From contig VXBP01004466.1 of NCBI GenBank assembly GCA_013400115.1, positions 62,001 through 126,000 on the forward strand: a stretch of DNA of 64,000 nucleotides, written 5' to 3'. Below the pieces are notes generated by a model, which was not told where the DNA came from, did no database searches, and saw nothing but the letters and a program-made list of their open reading frames with translations. A program made the translations under genes and the position numbers. Numbering within the stretch: position 1 is the stretch's first letter; each line of letters opens with the position of its first letter. This DNA comes from Rhinopomastus cyanomelas. Taxonomy: Eukaryota; Chordata; Aves; Bucerotiformes; Rhinopomastidae. Positions 50,039-59,596 of the stretch are shown here, one piece after another.

Positions 50039-50190
50039 GGCGCCGCGAGAGCGGGAGAGCGCGCACGGCCACCGGCGCAGACAGGGGGAGGGGCGGGATG
50101 GGGCGGGCTGCGCGCAAGTAACGGCCCAGGGAGGCGAGGGGCGGGGCACTTTCGACCACTCCCATCAGTTACCCCGCCCACAGGGGGCGG
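49500..50190 (-). promoter_or_regulatory. UBE2O CpG-island promoter region
   Basis: The stretch around exon 1 is very GC- and CpG-rich compared with the AT-leaning introns. Upstream of the start codon there are GC boxes of the Sp1 type at 50,090-50,097, 50,100-50,107 and 50,138-50,147 (GGGGCGGG on the plus strand), plus CCCCGCCC at 50,172-50,179. I see no convincing TATA box, as expected for a broadly expressed gene. The transcription start is inferred to lie between about 50,045 and 50,180. Confidence 0.7.
49661..50038 (-). CDS. UBE2O: UBE2O coding exon 1 (residues 1-126)
   Basis: The start ATG reads at 50,038-50,036 on the minus strand, and the exon ends on a lysine codon followed by GTAACA (donor, phase 0). 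The first 25 residues are a Pro/Ala-rich tail. They are followed by the conserved block GGSQRLLFSHDLVSGRYRGS and an acidic stretch, HGEDSDSEEEE. Residues 66-79 are an almost pure glycine run (eight Gly, one Arg, five Gly), longer than the corresponding stretch I recall in human. The conserved VSPLRRGYVRVQWYPEG follows. The ATG is supported because it is the first in-frame methionine before the conserved block that fits the family's N-terminus. The upstream in-frame extension (to 50,149) is Pro/Arg-rich, CpG-rich DNA. Confidence 0.95.
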
Positions 50191-50264
50191 TGCTGGACAC
50201 GGGGTGGCTGAACTGGGTTTGCAGTCTGGGAGTGGGTGCGGCTGGGCTGTGTCACCTCCCCAGT

Positions 50265-50640
50265 ACTCCGTCATGGGGGGGGCCCCCATTACATCATCCC
50301 GGGGTCACCGGTGAAGGAGTGTGGGGAAGAGGGGGCTGGTCTCCGCCCATGGGATCATTCATCGCCGGGATCGTGGGGGGTTGTGCTGCATCATCAGCCC
50401 TGGGTTCCCCAGCAATGGGGGGAGGGAGGGGCAGGAGAGGAAGAGGGAGGCTGCCCTGCATCATCCCAGGGTTCTCAGTCATAGGGGGCTGTGCTGCATC
50501 ACTCTCCAGTCATGGGGGGGGGGGCACACTGCATCTCGCCAGGACCCCCTGTCATGGAAACGCTGTGCAGTGCCATCCCCCAGTCCCACTGGGGTTTGCG
50601 CTGATCATCCCCAGGTCCCCAGCCATGGCAGGGCAGAGGT
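50265..50640. repeat. degenerate G-rich minisatellite upstream of UBE2O
   Basis: A motif resembling CTGCATCATCCC-AGGGTTCC...CAGTCATGGGGGG recurs about six times at intervals of 55-90 bases with much decay. It includes long G runs at about 50,275-50,283 and 50,513-50,524. The many ORFs across it come from the repetition and from low stop-codon frequency. Confidence 0.6.
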
Positions 50641-51282
50641 GCCCCCAACCCCAGTTGGGTCTCCTCCCACCAGCGTGGGCACCTCTTCTAGAAAAAGGCT
50701 CGATGTTACATCCCTGATGTGGGTCTGCAAAGGTAGGAAGGACAACCCCCCAACACCCCCTGCTCTCCCTTCCCAAAAGAGACACCCCAAAGTAGGGTTT
50801 CAACTCTGCCCAGCTTGTAATCTATCCTGAGGTGTGGGCAATGCTCTAAACAATGCTGAAGTACAAACTGTTCCAATCCTGCCTTCAAGTCAGGGAGCTG
50901 CAGGCAGTGAAGCATCTCAGCACCTGCCTTCCCACGAGTCAGCCCAGCCCCCACACCAGCATCTAATAACTCACTGAGGCATCATTTTAATCAGAAGGAC
51001 ATTGTGTTGATGTCCTTCCCTGCTGCAGCGGCAATCAGCATTGACCTGAGAGATAGGGAATGGAATGGAGCTTAAAGGGACTGTTGGGTGGGAAAATGGC
51101 CACAAACCCTTGGGGAGAGCCAATTCAACCATCCATTTAGTGCTTTTTGCTTCTTGGGCTGTTTGCTAGAGCACAGACCTCCATCTGCAAGCCATGGCCT
51201 CTGGACAGGGAAAGACAGCATGTGAATGCCCCCAGCACGAGGATTTCACCCTCCAACCATTGCTGTGCTGGAGCAGGGAATG
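50641..51282. other. intergenic DNA, no feature seen
   Basis: The region between the minisatellite and the first CR1 fragment shows no exon, RNA gene or repeat that I recognise. Confidence 0.6.
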
Positions 51283-51492
51283 ATTTTCATGCTGAGGGTG
51301 GTGAGACCTTGGCTCATGTTGCCGAGAGATGTGGTAGAAACTCCACCTCTGGGAATAATCCAGGTTAGGTTGGATGGGCAGAGGTGAGACGCTTGATCTA
51401 ATTGCAGATGTCCTTGCTCACTGTGGAGGGTTGGATTGGATGAGCTTTGAAGGTCTCTTCCAACCCAACCCATCCTGTGATGATTCCATGAT
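51283..51492 (+). mobile_element. CR1 LINE 3'-end fragment
   Basis: TTTCATGCTGAGGGTGGTGA, GGGTTGGATTGGATGAGCTT and GGTCTCTTCCAACCCAACCC, ending in TGATGATTCCATGATCTG, give a plus-strand CR1 3' end. Confidence 0.88.
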
Positions 51493-52082
51493 CTGACATC
51501 TCTCCAGGCAGCCAGCCCTCCTGCAACTGGGGCAAGGTACTGCCCTGCTTCCCAACAGAGTCCAAAGTCCAGGAGAATTGTGCCTTTGTGGGGACAGGAT
51601 CAGGCCTTTGGGATGGGGAGAGGGTGCCCTCTGGCTCCTCTGGAATTGGTGACACATTATTATTAAGGTTTCTGAGCACCACTTTGTCCAGGCACAGTGA
51701 TGCCTCTCATCATCTTAATGTATGTTGGAACAGATGCTAATGAAATATAGATGCATGTAATGGGCACAATCACATGTGTGGATGGAAACTGTCTCTCTTC
51801 AGAGCAATTACATGCTGAAGAGTGGTGGGGGGGTTCCGGTAGCCACAAGTAGACACACAATAATCACATTATACAACCAGCGGGCTCATGGCAGGGGGAT
51901 TTTAATGGGGGCAAGTCTGGACTGTTTGCTTCTTAGCAGAGGTTGACCTGAGTGAAGGTTTGCACTGTGATTCCTGCTGGGGCTCTGACATGCTGCCATT
52001 GGGAAGTGGTACTGAAGGAGAGAGAATTCATCTCTTTTTCAGGACACCACCCTGCTTTGGGCACTTTACAGTCCCTGGATGT
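51493..52082. other. intergenic DNA, no feature seen
   Basis: Unique-looking sequence between two CR1 fragments; nothing recognised. Confidence 0.55.
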
Positions 52083-52330
52083 CCAAAGAGGTTAGAAGAG
52101 CAATGAGACTGGTGAAGGGCCTGGAGGACAGGTCTGATGAGTAGTGGCTGAGGGAATCGGGGTTGTTTAGACTAGAGAAAAAGAGGCTGAGGGGAGACCT
52201 TATTGCTCTTTACAGCTGCCTGAAAAGAGGTTGGAGAGAGGAGGGGGTTGGTCTCTTCTCACAAGCCATTAGTAATAGAACAAGAGGTAGCAACCTCAGG
52301 CTCACTAGGGACCATTTAGTGTACATGACT
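52083..52330 (+). mobile_element. CR1 LINE internal fragment (ORF2 C-terminal part)
   Basis: The DNA reads TGGCTGAGGGAATCGGGGTT, GAGGCTGAGGGGAGACCTTA and encodes LEKKRLRGDLIALYSCLKRG, the conserved C-terminal part of CR1 ORF2. The 3' tail is missing, so this piece was cut at both ends. Confidence 0.88.
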
Positions 52331-53487
52331 TGTAAAATGTTACTTTACTGTTTTGGAGAATGAGTGATTCAGCAGGAGGTCTGCAACACACAGGTCTCCT
52401 GCAAAGTAACACATCAAGCAGCTTCTCCAATGTTGAGGGACAATTTCCGGGTATTGGACTGTCTCGGGAATCATCAGCCTTTAATCTCACTGCAGTAGAG
52501 CAGCTCATGGGTTCTGGCCATTTACCAGCCTCTATTCCAAGTGACAGGTGAAAAGCCAGACCAATCCTTCCTCCTGTGATCCAGCTGCTGCTGGGGTCAC
52601 CTGTCACAGGGTATCCTTGCACCGGCCTTAGGTACCATCTGCAGGGAACTACAGCGCACAGCGGGTGCTGGGATGCTCCGAGGGTGCCGGATCCCCGAAG
52701 GGTATGGGGATGCAAGGAGGTTACAGGGGTTTACCCCCGCGGGGTGCAGGGCTGTCGTGGGTCTCTGGTGCCATCTCGTGGACTGTCGCTTCCCTCCGCC
52801 CCGCAGGGTCCATCGAGACAGTGGAGCAGCAGCATGGGCTCGGCAGCCCGGCGAGACCAGACAGCCTCCGGGCGCCGTTCGCATCTGCTGCTCTGCTGCT
52901 CCTACTCTGCCAGTTCCTACCTCTGTTTTCTTCTGCTGCTTCTCAGGGGCACGCGAGTCCCTGACCCATCGCTGTCCCACCCCTTTCCTTGTCCCACCTG
53001 TCCCTGTTTCATCCCTGCCAGCCGCTCTCAAGAGCTGGTACGCTTAGAAAAGGTGTTTTGGGGCAAAGCTTGTCCCTCGGGTCCCAGGGAATGGTCCCAG
53101 GCCCTCTCACAGGGCCAGGCTGGGAAGTCATCGCTGTCACACAAGCAGCTTAGCCAGAATCTGCGCCCTGAGCTCGTCAGTGACGCAGCATGTGGCAATC
53201 GGTTGTCGAAACCTGGCCAGTTGAGCAGCTCTCCAGACCCTGGGCCAGTAAGAGAAAGACTCATTCCCAGGAGAGGGAGCCCTGGCAGAGCCCAGTGCCC
53301 CCTTCCCACATGGGATTACTTGGCCCTTCCCTGCTCGCCTGTGCTGCCCTCATCAAACCCCTCTGCCCTCAGAGTGGTGTCACCAGGCACACGTAGGAGC
53401 TTCTATCAGTGCAATCCTCCTCCAAGATCTTACAAATCCCCCACTGAGGCTGGTCCAGGCTCAGCCTTGCTCTGCAGGATTAAGGTA
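52331..53487. other. intergenic DNA carrying a long open frame
   Basis: The stretch is moderately GC-rich at 52.6-53.4 kb. A plus-strand ORF at 52,576-53,580 (334 codons) covers most of it, but I do not recognise the product. A shorter overlapping minus-strand ORF (52,597-53,031) is also open. I list it as unresolved DNA rather than a gene; see the findings. Confidence 0.3.
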
Positions 53488-53682
53488 GACATTTTTTATG
53501 CTGAGGGTAGTGAGACACTGACCCTGACTGCCCAGAGAGGTGAGAGAAGCCCCATCCCTGGAAATATTATAGGGCTCTGAGCAACCTGCTCTAGTTGCAG
53601 ATGCCCCTGCTTATTGCAGGGCAGGAGGGGCTAGATGAGCTTGGAAGCATCCAGCCCAAACCATTCTGCAGTCCCATAATTT
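53488..53682 (+). mobile_element. CR1 LINE 3'-end fragment
   Basis: TTTTTATGCTGAGGGTAGTG, GAGCAACCTGCTCTAGTTGC and a terminal ATCCAGCCCAAACCATTCTG match the 3' region of the same CR1 type as the 51.3-kb fragment. It is more decayed at its end. Confidence 0.85.
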
Positions 53683-56132
53683 GGCTTCACTGGAGGTGGC
53701 ATTTGGTCCCCAGCCATCCCCACAGGGTCACCCTGGCTCCCACCAGCAATGTGTTGAGGCTGGAACTGGACCAAGGGCAGGAGAACTCCTGGAAGCAGCA
53801 GGATGCCCCAGCAACAACCACCCAACTGTTACATCCCAAAGTCAGGACTGAATTCAAAGTGCTAAGAGGTCTGGGTCTGGAGGGTGGGGGCTGCTTCTGA
53901 TAGGCTTCTACCCCCTTTCCAGCCCACTCCTCCAAGAGGAGACTCTGCAGCCACATCCACCTCCCTCCTGGAGATTGTGTGTTGAGTGACCGTGACCTGG
54001 TTACAAATTACCACAGCCCAGCAAAGAGTAGAAAGGGAGGATAATCACTAGTGCTTGTGCTCCAGGGAAGGGATAACACTCTTTCCTCCAAGACCCACAT
54101 GGAGACGCAAGAGACATGAGCTCTGCAGGGGCACGTGTTGATCCAGTGCAGGTCAAAGCTAGAGTTCACAGCCTGCTTCCCTGACCATCTCTGGGATAAC
54201 AGCATCCCTGCACTGCTTCATCTCTTCCCCAGCTCCCGATCACTGTCTGTGGTGGGGACAGACCTGCACCATCACAGAAGGGTATCGGCTGTACTGATGG
54301 ATCACAAGCAGCGTGTCAGAGGAAAGGCACATACAGGCATATTTTATAGATATTAATATTTCAGAGCACAGAGCAGAACCAGCCCCCCTAGGGTCTCTAA
54401 ATTGACCAGCCTGAGGCTGGGGTCAGACCACCACCCCTATGAGCCCTGTATCGCTCTTTCAGAAGAGCAGCAGTTCACAGGCTGGAGGCACATTGGCTTT
54501 GCAGGACCTACTGGTGACTTTGAACTGTTCTTGGTAGCATGAGAAAGGAGTGCTGGTGGATAAAAGCAGCAGGTAGGCACCCTGGCAAGCTCTGAGCATA
54601 CCACGTATGTCCAGAGAATCATGTTCTGCTGTGAAGCTGCAGCAATATGAGCACTCAGACACCACCAGTCCACAGCAGCTGATGGAAAGGTAGGAGACAA
54701 GGGAGAATGAAATCAGAGTCCACAACTGACCTTTCAGCAATGCCAAACAGCAGAGCTCAGCTGTCACCCCAGTTTTGGTACTGCCTGGGGAGAAGTGTCA
54801 CCCTCTTGGGTAAGTGTGTCTCCCTGTGGGAGGAGTCAAACAGGGTTGTGGCCAGTGTCCAGCTGGAAATTATGTGAGCAATTACATTAGATTGGGAGAG
54901 AAACCTCTCTGATGGTGTAATGTAGGGATGGACCCTGCTGCCACCTGTGTCCCCTATGACAACAGACTACGGCCCTCGAGGCTAAGGGACTGGGAAAGCC
55001 ACAGCCACTAAAGGCAGCTTAATCCACCACCCGTAACTCCCACATATACCTCTGGCCGCAAATCCCACCAGGAGCGGGGACAATCTGACAGAGGTACCAG
55101 CATCTCAGGGCTCTTTGAAGATGCTGAGAGAGCTGCTAAATATGTAATCTCAGCTCACTGCCGTGGCTCTCAGTTAATGGGGTTGTTGACCCTTTGCACC
55201 TGTGAGGGAGCATGGAGAGAGACCCAGTTAAAACCACTGAGAGGAGCAGCTCTGCTTGGTTATTCCAGCCACGGGGCAGACTGTGCTCTGCTGAGCTCCA
55301 TTTTAATGGAGGGGAGTTGCTCTGAAATGCCATTTCTGAAAAGCAGGAAGCTGTTGGGTCATAGTTCTGGTTTAATTCCATGAAAAAAAAAAACCCTCTT
55401 ATAAATCGGGAGATAAGGTATAGCCTCAGGTCACTTTGCTCATGGTCAGAAACTACTAAAGCAGGTCCTGAGCTCCCCTGGAAATGTCTCTGGTGGAGCA
55501 AAGTCAGCTCTGCCTCCTGCTGCAGGGTCCTTTCATGGCTGCCTCTGGTTCATGATGGTAATGATGATGCCAGCATCATGCTCATGCCCAGGATAATCCC
55601 CCTTTTATTACACATGTCCTGACAGGGACAAGTGTTGCTGGCTTTGCCTACTTAGTTTCTTACTTAAAATTTCCCAGTGACTGAGTGGAAGAGATGCTTG
55701 GTTTTGAAAGAAGATCCTTAGAGCAGAAACCTTAGATCTGGCCTCCCTATCCTACAAGGAGCCATCCAGTTCCCCTAATAACTCCCGGCTGCTCAAGCCC
55801 AAGGGATGCTCATACTTGGCACAACCAGCAGCCTCCCCATCCTTGCTGCAAGAAAATCTTATCCACTCCCTTCAGGGCTGGTGTCAGCTTCTGACTGGCT
55901 CCTGACACTATTGGGACGTCTGGATCAGGCACAATCCACTGCTCTCCTTCCCCCTGCTCTGCCTTCAACGAGGTCTCAACACAGAGCAATCAGCTAAATG
56001 CTTTATCCCTCCTTAGGCAGTCACGCTTGGGGAGAGGGTGGGGGGAAAGCCTGATGGGATCTTTTGCTGTCACCTTAAAGCCTCTCACCTCTCTCTGTCT
56101 TTCATCGGGGTTATAAACTCCTTAGGATGTTA
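53683..56132. other. intergenic DNA upstream of AANAT
   Basis: I see no exon or transposon. It contains an isolated CACGTG at 54,132-54,137 and a TAATCC (CRX/OTX-type core) at 55,594-55,599. Both are short enough to occur by chance; they matter only because AANAT is driven by clock and photoreceptor factors. Confidence 0.4.
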
Positions 56133-56133
56133 C

Positions 56134-56273
56134 CACGTGCTCCATAAATAGCAAATATATATAAGCAGGGGCTGTGTAAGGGGAGATAGAGGAAGGGAGG
56201 CAGAAACCCAGCTCCTCCTCACCTGCCTGCTTTGAGACAGCCCCAGAGAGGAGCAGCACAGGGTCCCCATCGG
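56134..56273 (+). promoter_or_regulatory. AANAT: candidate AANAT promoter with clock E-box, TATA box and non-coding first exon
   Basis: A perfect CACGTG E-box (56,134-56,139) lies 17 bases before a strong TATA box, TATATATAAG (56,156-56,165). This predicts a transcription start near 56,187-56,195. About 80-90 bases downstream, CATCGG|GTAAGC at 56,273/56,274 forms a good splice donor, so 56,190-56,273 would be a short non-coding exon spliced to a second exon carrying the ATG at 59,440. Chicken AANAT is known to be activated by clock heterodimers (BMAL1/CLOCK) through a promoter E-box, and the human gene as I recall has four exons; both fit. The acceptor is not certain (CCCACAG at 59,330 is one candidate). 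The assignment to AANAT is inference. Confidence 0.55.
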
Positions 56274-56446
56274 GTAAGCACCCACCTTTCTGTTACAACC
56301 CGGGGGCACTGACAGCTTTGGTGGGCCTGAGGCTGCTGGTGATCACCAGTATCTCAGGATGGGGAGAATTACCCCAGAGGGGAGAGAGGTTGGTGCATGA
56401 GGCTTGTCTGGCCAGGGAAGTGACTTGTGAGGGGGAAAGAGTGTAA

Positions 56447-56606
56447 CTCATGGAATGGGCCAGAAGGGACCTTCAAAGCTCATCTAGTCCAACACCCCCA
56501 ACCATGAGCAGGGGCATCTTTAACTAGAGCAGATTGCTCAGAGCCCTGTCCAGCCTGACCTGGAACATTTCCGTGGATGGAGCTAATCACCACCCGGTCC
56601 CACCCC
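56447..56606 (-). mobile_element. CR1 LINE 3'-end fragment
   Basis: Plus-strand CATGGAATGGGCCAGAAGGG, TCTAGTCCAACACCCCCAAC and AGAGCCCTGTCCAGCCTGAC is the reverse complement of a CR1 3' region. It begins less than 200 bases after the proposed AANAT first exon. Confidence 0.85.
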
Positions 56607-57421
56607 TGTACCTCCAACACACTGTCAGAACCTAGGTGTAGGGGCTTTTCCTGCTGAAAACCCCGACGTTTGGGGTGAGGGAAGACCTGAACTCTTTTGC
56701 AAAAAAATATCTGGCTTCAAAACTGGATTAATAACTCCTTACTACCTGCTCATTTAAAAATTCAAGCTCCAAACCCAGGCAGACATTCACAACATAATGA
56801 AAAATGCTGTTGGGGGATACCAAAGGCTTGCCCATATAGTTTCCTGAGAACTTCTCTCTGGACCATGCAGATGCTTTAATCTCTAGTGCACAAAGTTCCT
56901 GCTTACTCTGTGACTTGGGGCAAATTTCCATCATCTCTGCAGCAGAGGATGGCTGGTTTCTCTGTGTTCTGCAGACTGCGTATCCTCATCACCCCAGGAG
57001 ACACCTACATCTGCAGGGAGCTGAGAAGGAAAACAAAAAGCTCATTTCCAGAAAACAAACACAAATATATTTGCCCCCTAGCTGTGTAACCTGGGCTGCC
57101 AAGAATAAGGTGCCAGAGGAGAGAAAATACGAGGAAACAAGAAGGAGCAACCTTTCTCCATGACCGATTGCTGCTCCAGGCTGATGCTGGTTGGGGTCTC
57201 AAGAGATTTCTGAAAACAGCTGGAGGAATCTGATTCCTCTTTCCCTTTTATCTCTAATGGGAACAGAACAGCCACTTGCACAAGAGGACCTGAACCCCCT
57301 GCCCTCCTCATGCCACCCCAGCTCCGTGGAAGTCCCCACAGAGACTATTTAGTCCTTTCTAGCCTTCACATGACGTGCTCTGGGACAGTGAACCGTGTAA
57401 TCATGGCTATCAGTGAGCAGA

Positions 57422-57530
57422 TAGCCCTGAGCAACCCAATCCAGTTAAAGATGTCAGAGTGGATTGGACTAGATGACTTTTACTTGTCCCTTCCCACCCA
57501 AACAAATGGCTTCTGTGATGCGGTGATCCT
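57422..57530 (+). mobile_element. CR1 LINE 3'-end fragment
   Basis: CTGAGCAACCCAATCCAGTT, GGATTGGACTAGATGACTTT and TCCCTTCCCACCCAAACAAA correspond to a plus-strand CR1 3' end. Confidence 0.82.
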
Positions 57531-58333
57531 GCTCTGTAATTCCCATGGTAGCTGCAGTGCCAGCCTTGCCTGAGGGTGTACTGAGCTGGTAGCTGTGTTC
57601 TGTCATCCCTTCACAGCCATCCCCAGGCCTGATCCAGCAGCACGCCAGAACCTGCCCCAGGTACTCAGCACTGTCTAGGATCAAACCATCATTGCATTTT
57701 CTAGGTGCCTAGAACTCGCCCTCTTGCCTGCTCTAGGATTTATCCAGGTGGATGAGACCCTAATCCAATTAGCAGGACAAGGAGTTCCAGATGATTTGAT
57801 AATAAGGATGACAAACCCTCCTGACTAGGAGACCCACCCCTGCCCAGCATCCTACTCTCCCCTCCAGATTTGCCACCCCTTTACTTCTCACCTGCACATT
57901 CTCTGGAAGCATCCCACCACCATCCCAGTTACTCTTTGTGACTGGAATGAGCACTGAGGTTGCTATATCTCCTCCCACCAAAGAAAGTTCCTCTCTATAA
58001 CAGACCTGATCCCATAGATCCACACCCACTGCCCAAGCAGCAATCCACTGGATATAAATCCCACTACTCCATCTCACCTCAGACTGGATAAACCTAAACT
58101 GGGCATTTCTAGCACCCAGCCCTTGGCATTTCAGGATGGCAAATTCCCAACTCACACTGGTTCTGCTCTGTGAAACATTTGTGCTGGTAATGTTTTTGTT
58201 TCTAGAAATCCTACTAGCTGGAGGCAAACCTGTAATTAGCAGGGGAAGCTGGCACCTCTCAAACAACAATCAAAAATGATCTGGCACTGCACTGGCTTTA
58301 CTGGAAATTGCTTCAATAATGGGCCGAGCAGGG

Positions 58334-58378
58334 ATGGATGGATAGAGGGATGGCTGCATGGAGGGATGGATGGCTCCA
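58334..58378. repeat. short GGAT-rich imperfect tandem repeat
   Basis: GATGGATGG / GAGGGATGG units are repeated with interruptions over about 45 bases, within the presumed AANAT intron 1. Confidence 0.65.
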
Positions 58379-59439
58379 GAAGCAGCTCCCACTATTTCTG
58401 CCTGCAGGACACATGTGCTCAGCAAAGTTGTTCCCTCTGGGTTTATGAACTCATTTTGCTCACATGTGCAACCAGACGCAGACTGGAGTTACTGAGCCAG
58501 GTTGAGGGGTTTGGCTGGGCTGTGACCTCCTGGGTGCACCGAGGGGCCTGGGACCCCATGTCACAAGTGGCATGTCCCAGGATAGGCTGTGCCTGGTGGG
58601 ATCTCACTGCCCAAAGATCCCAGGGTGGGGGGTAAAGCCTTTGGTATCTCATGCAGGCAGGCTGCCCATGGAGTTTGGTCTCATCCAGCCACTGCCCCAT
58701 CGCAGCTTATGTCTGCAAGTGTGGATGTGACCTAAAAGCCTGACAGGAGCTAAGCTGTGTCACCTACCTGCTGAGTGAGCCAGGAAAGTAAATCCCAGCA
58801 GCCTGGACTATCCCTGAGAAGTGGCTCTGGCTGCCTGATGTGCCCGTGCCGGGAAACTGTGCTAATGTAGGGTGACCTGGCACCAACTTCTTGTTCATGT
58901 ACAGCCATGCAGCCAGAAATGGTTACATCCCACCCTGGACAAGAGCTGAACTTGCCCTGAGGCTCCCCTGCTGGTCCTGCTGCCCAGTTTTGCCATAGGG
59001 TAGGTCAGGAGATATAGGGCAGGATGCCAGGGCAGAATGTTCAGCACTTTGCCTGCTTCTCCAGTTCTAACAGCCCCTGTTCCTGCTCTGTCCCACTGTC
59101 TGGATGGTGGTAACAGATCACTGGGCTTTTGTCCCCATTGTCCCTGGGACCATGAGTTTGTTCCAGCTCACAGCTCTGTACCAGGCTCCTGTACTGGTCC
59201 CAGCTCACAGCAGCAGCAGGCTGGCACTGGGGGTACTGTGGGTGGGCATTTGCTGTGTGTAGGCGTATATGAACCCATATATTTATAGGAAAACGGGGAC
59301 AAGCAGCCTGATCCTGTGTGTAACCCACAGGTACTTCTGGTAGCTGGAGGAGGTTGGCAGAAATCAAAAGTGCCTTGACTCTGCTGGGGCCAGGAGACGG
59401 CTGAGGCTGCTCTGAGCAGCGAGAGCGGAGAGCAGGAGG

Positions 59440-59596
59440 ATGTCGATGCTCAGCGTGTTGCCCTTCCTGAAGCCCATCCACTTGCAGTCCCCCCGCAGCT
59501 CCGCCGGCGGTCAGCGCCGCCACACACTGCCTGCCAGCGAGTTCCGCTGCCTCAGTCCCGAGGATGCTGTCAGCGTGTTCGAGATTGAGCGGGAAG
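59440..59596 (+). CDS. AANAT: AANAT coding exon 1 (residues 1-52 plus one base)
   Basis: The ATG at 59,440 is preceded by AGGAGG, and the protein begins MSMLSVLPFLKPIHLQ, collinear in length with the chicken start. It includes QRRHTLPASEFRCLSPEDA, the regulatory 14-3-3 docking site. The donor is GAAG|GTAAGG, phase 1. Confidence 0.95.

Larger units (their letters stand above)
56274..59439 (+). other. presumed AANAT intron 1 and 5' leader
   Basis: If the promoter at 56.13 kb is right, this is mostly intron 1. It holds two CR1 fragments (56.45 and 57.42 kb) and a GGAT-rich stretch near 58,334-58,375 (repeated GATGGATGG/GAGGGATGG). The final 50-110 bases before the ATG are the 5' UTR part of the second exon. 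No other gene seen. Confidence 0.5.

Noticed and set aside
49878..50717. 279-codon plus-strand ORF antisense to UBE2O exon 1 and through the minisatellite
   Set aside because: It is open because the region is GC-rich and repetitive. The opposite strand carries the conserved UBE2O exon, and the product has no recognisable domain.
54132..54137. Isolated CACGTG upstream of AANAT considered as a clock element
   Set aside because: The hexamer occurs several times in the window, fewer than chance would allow. This one has no nearby TATA box or splice donor.
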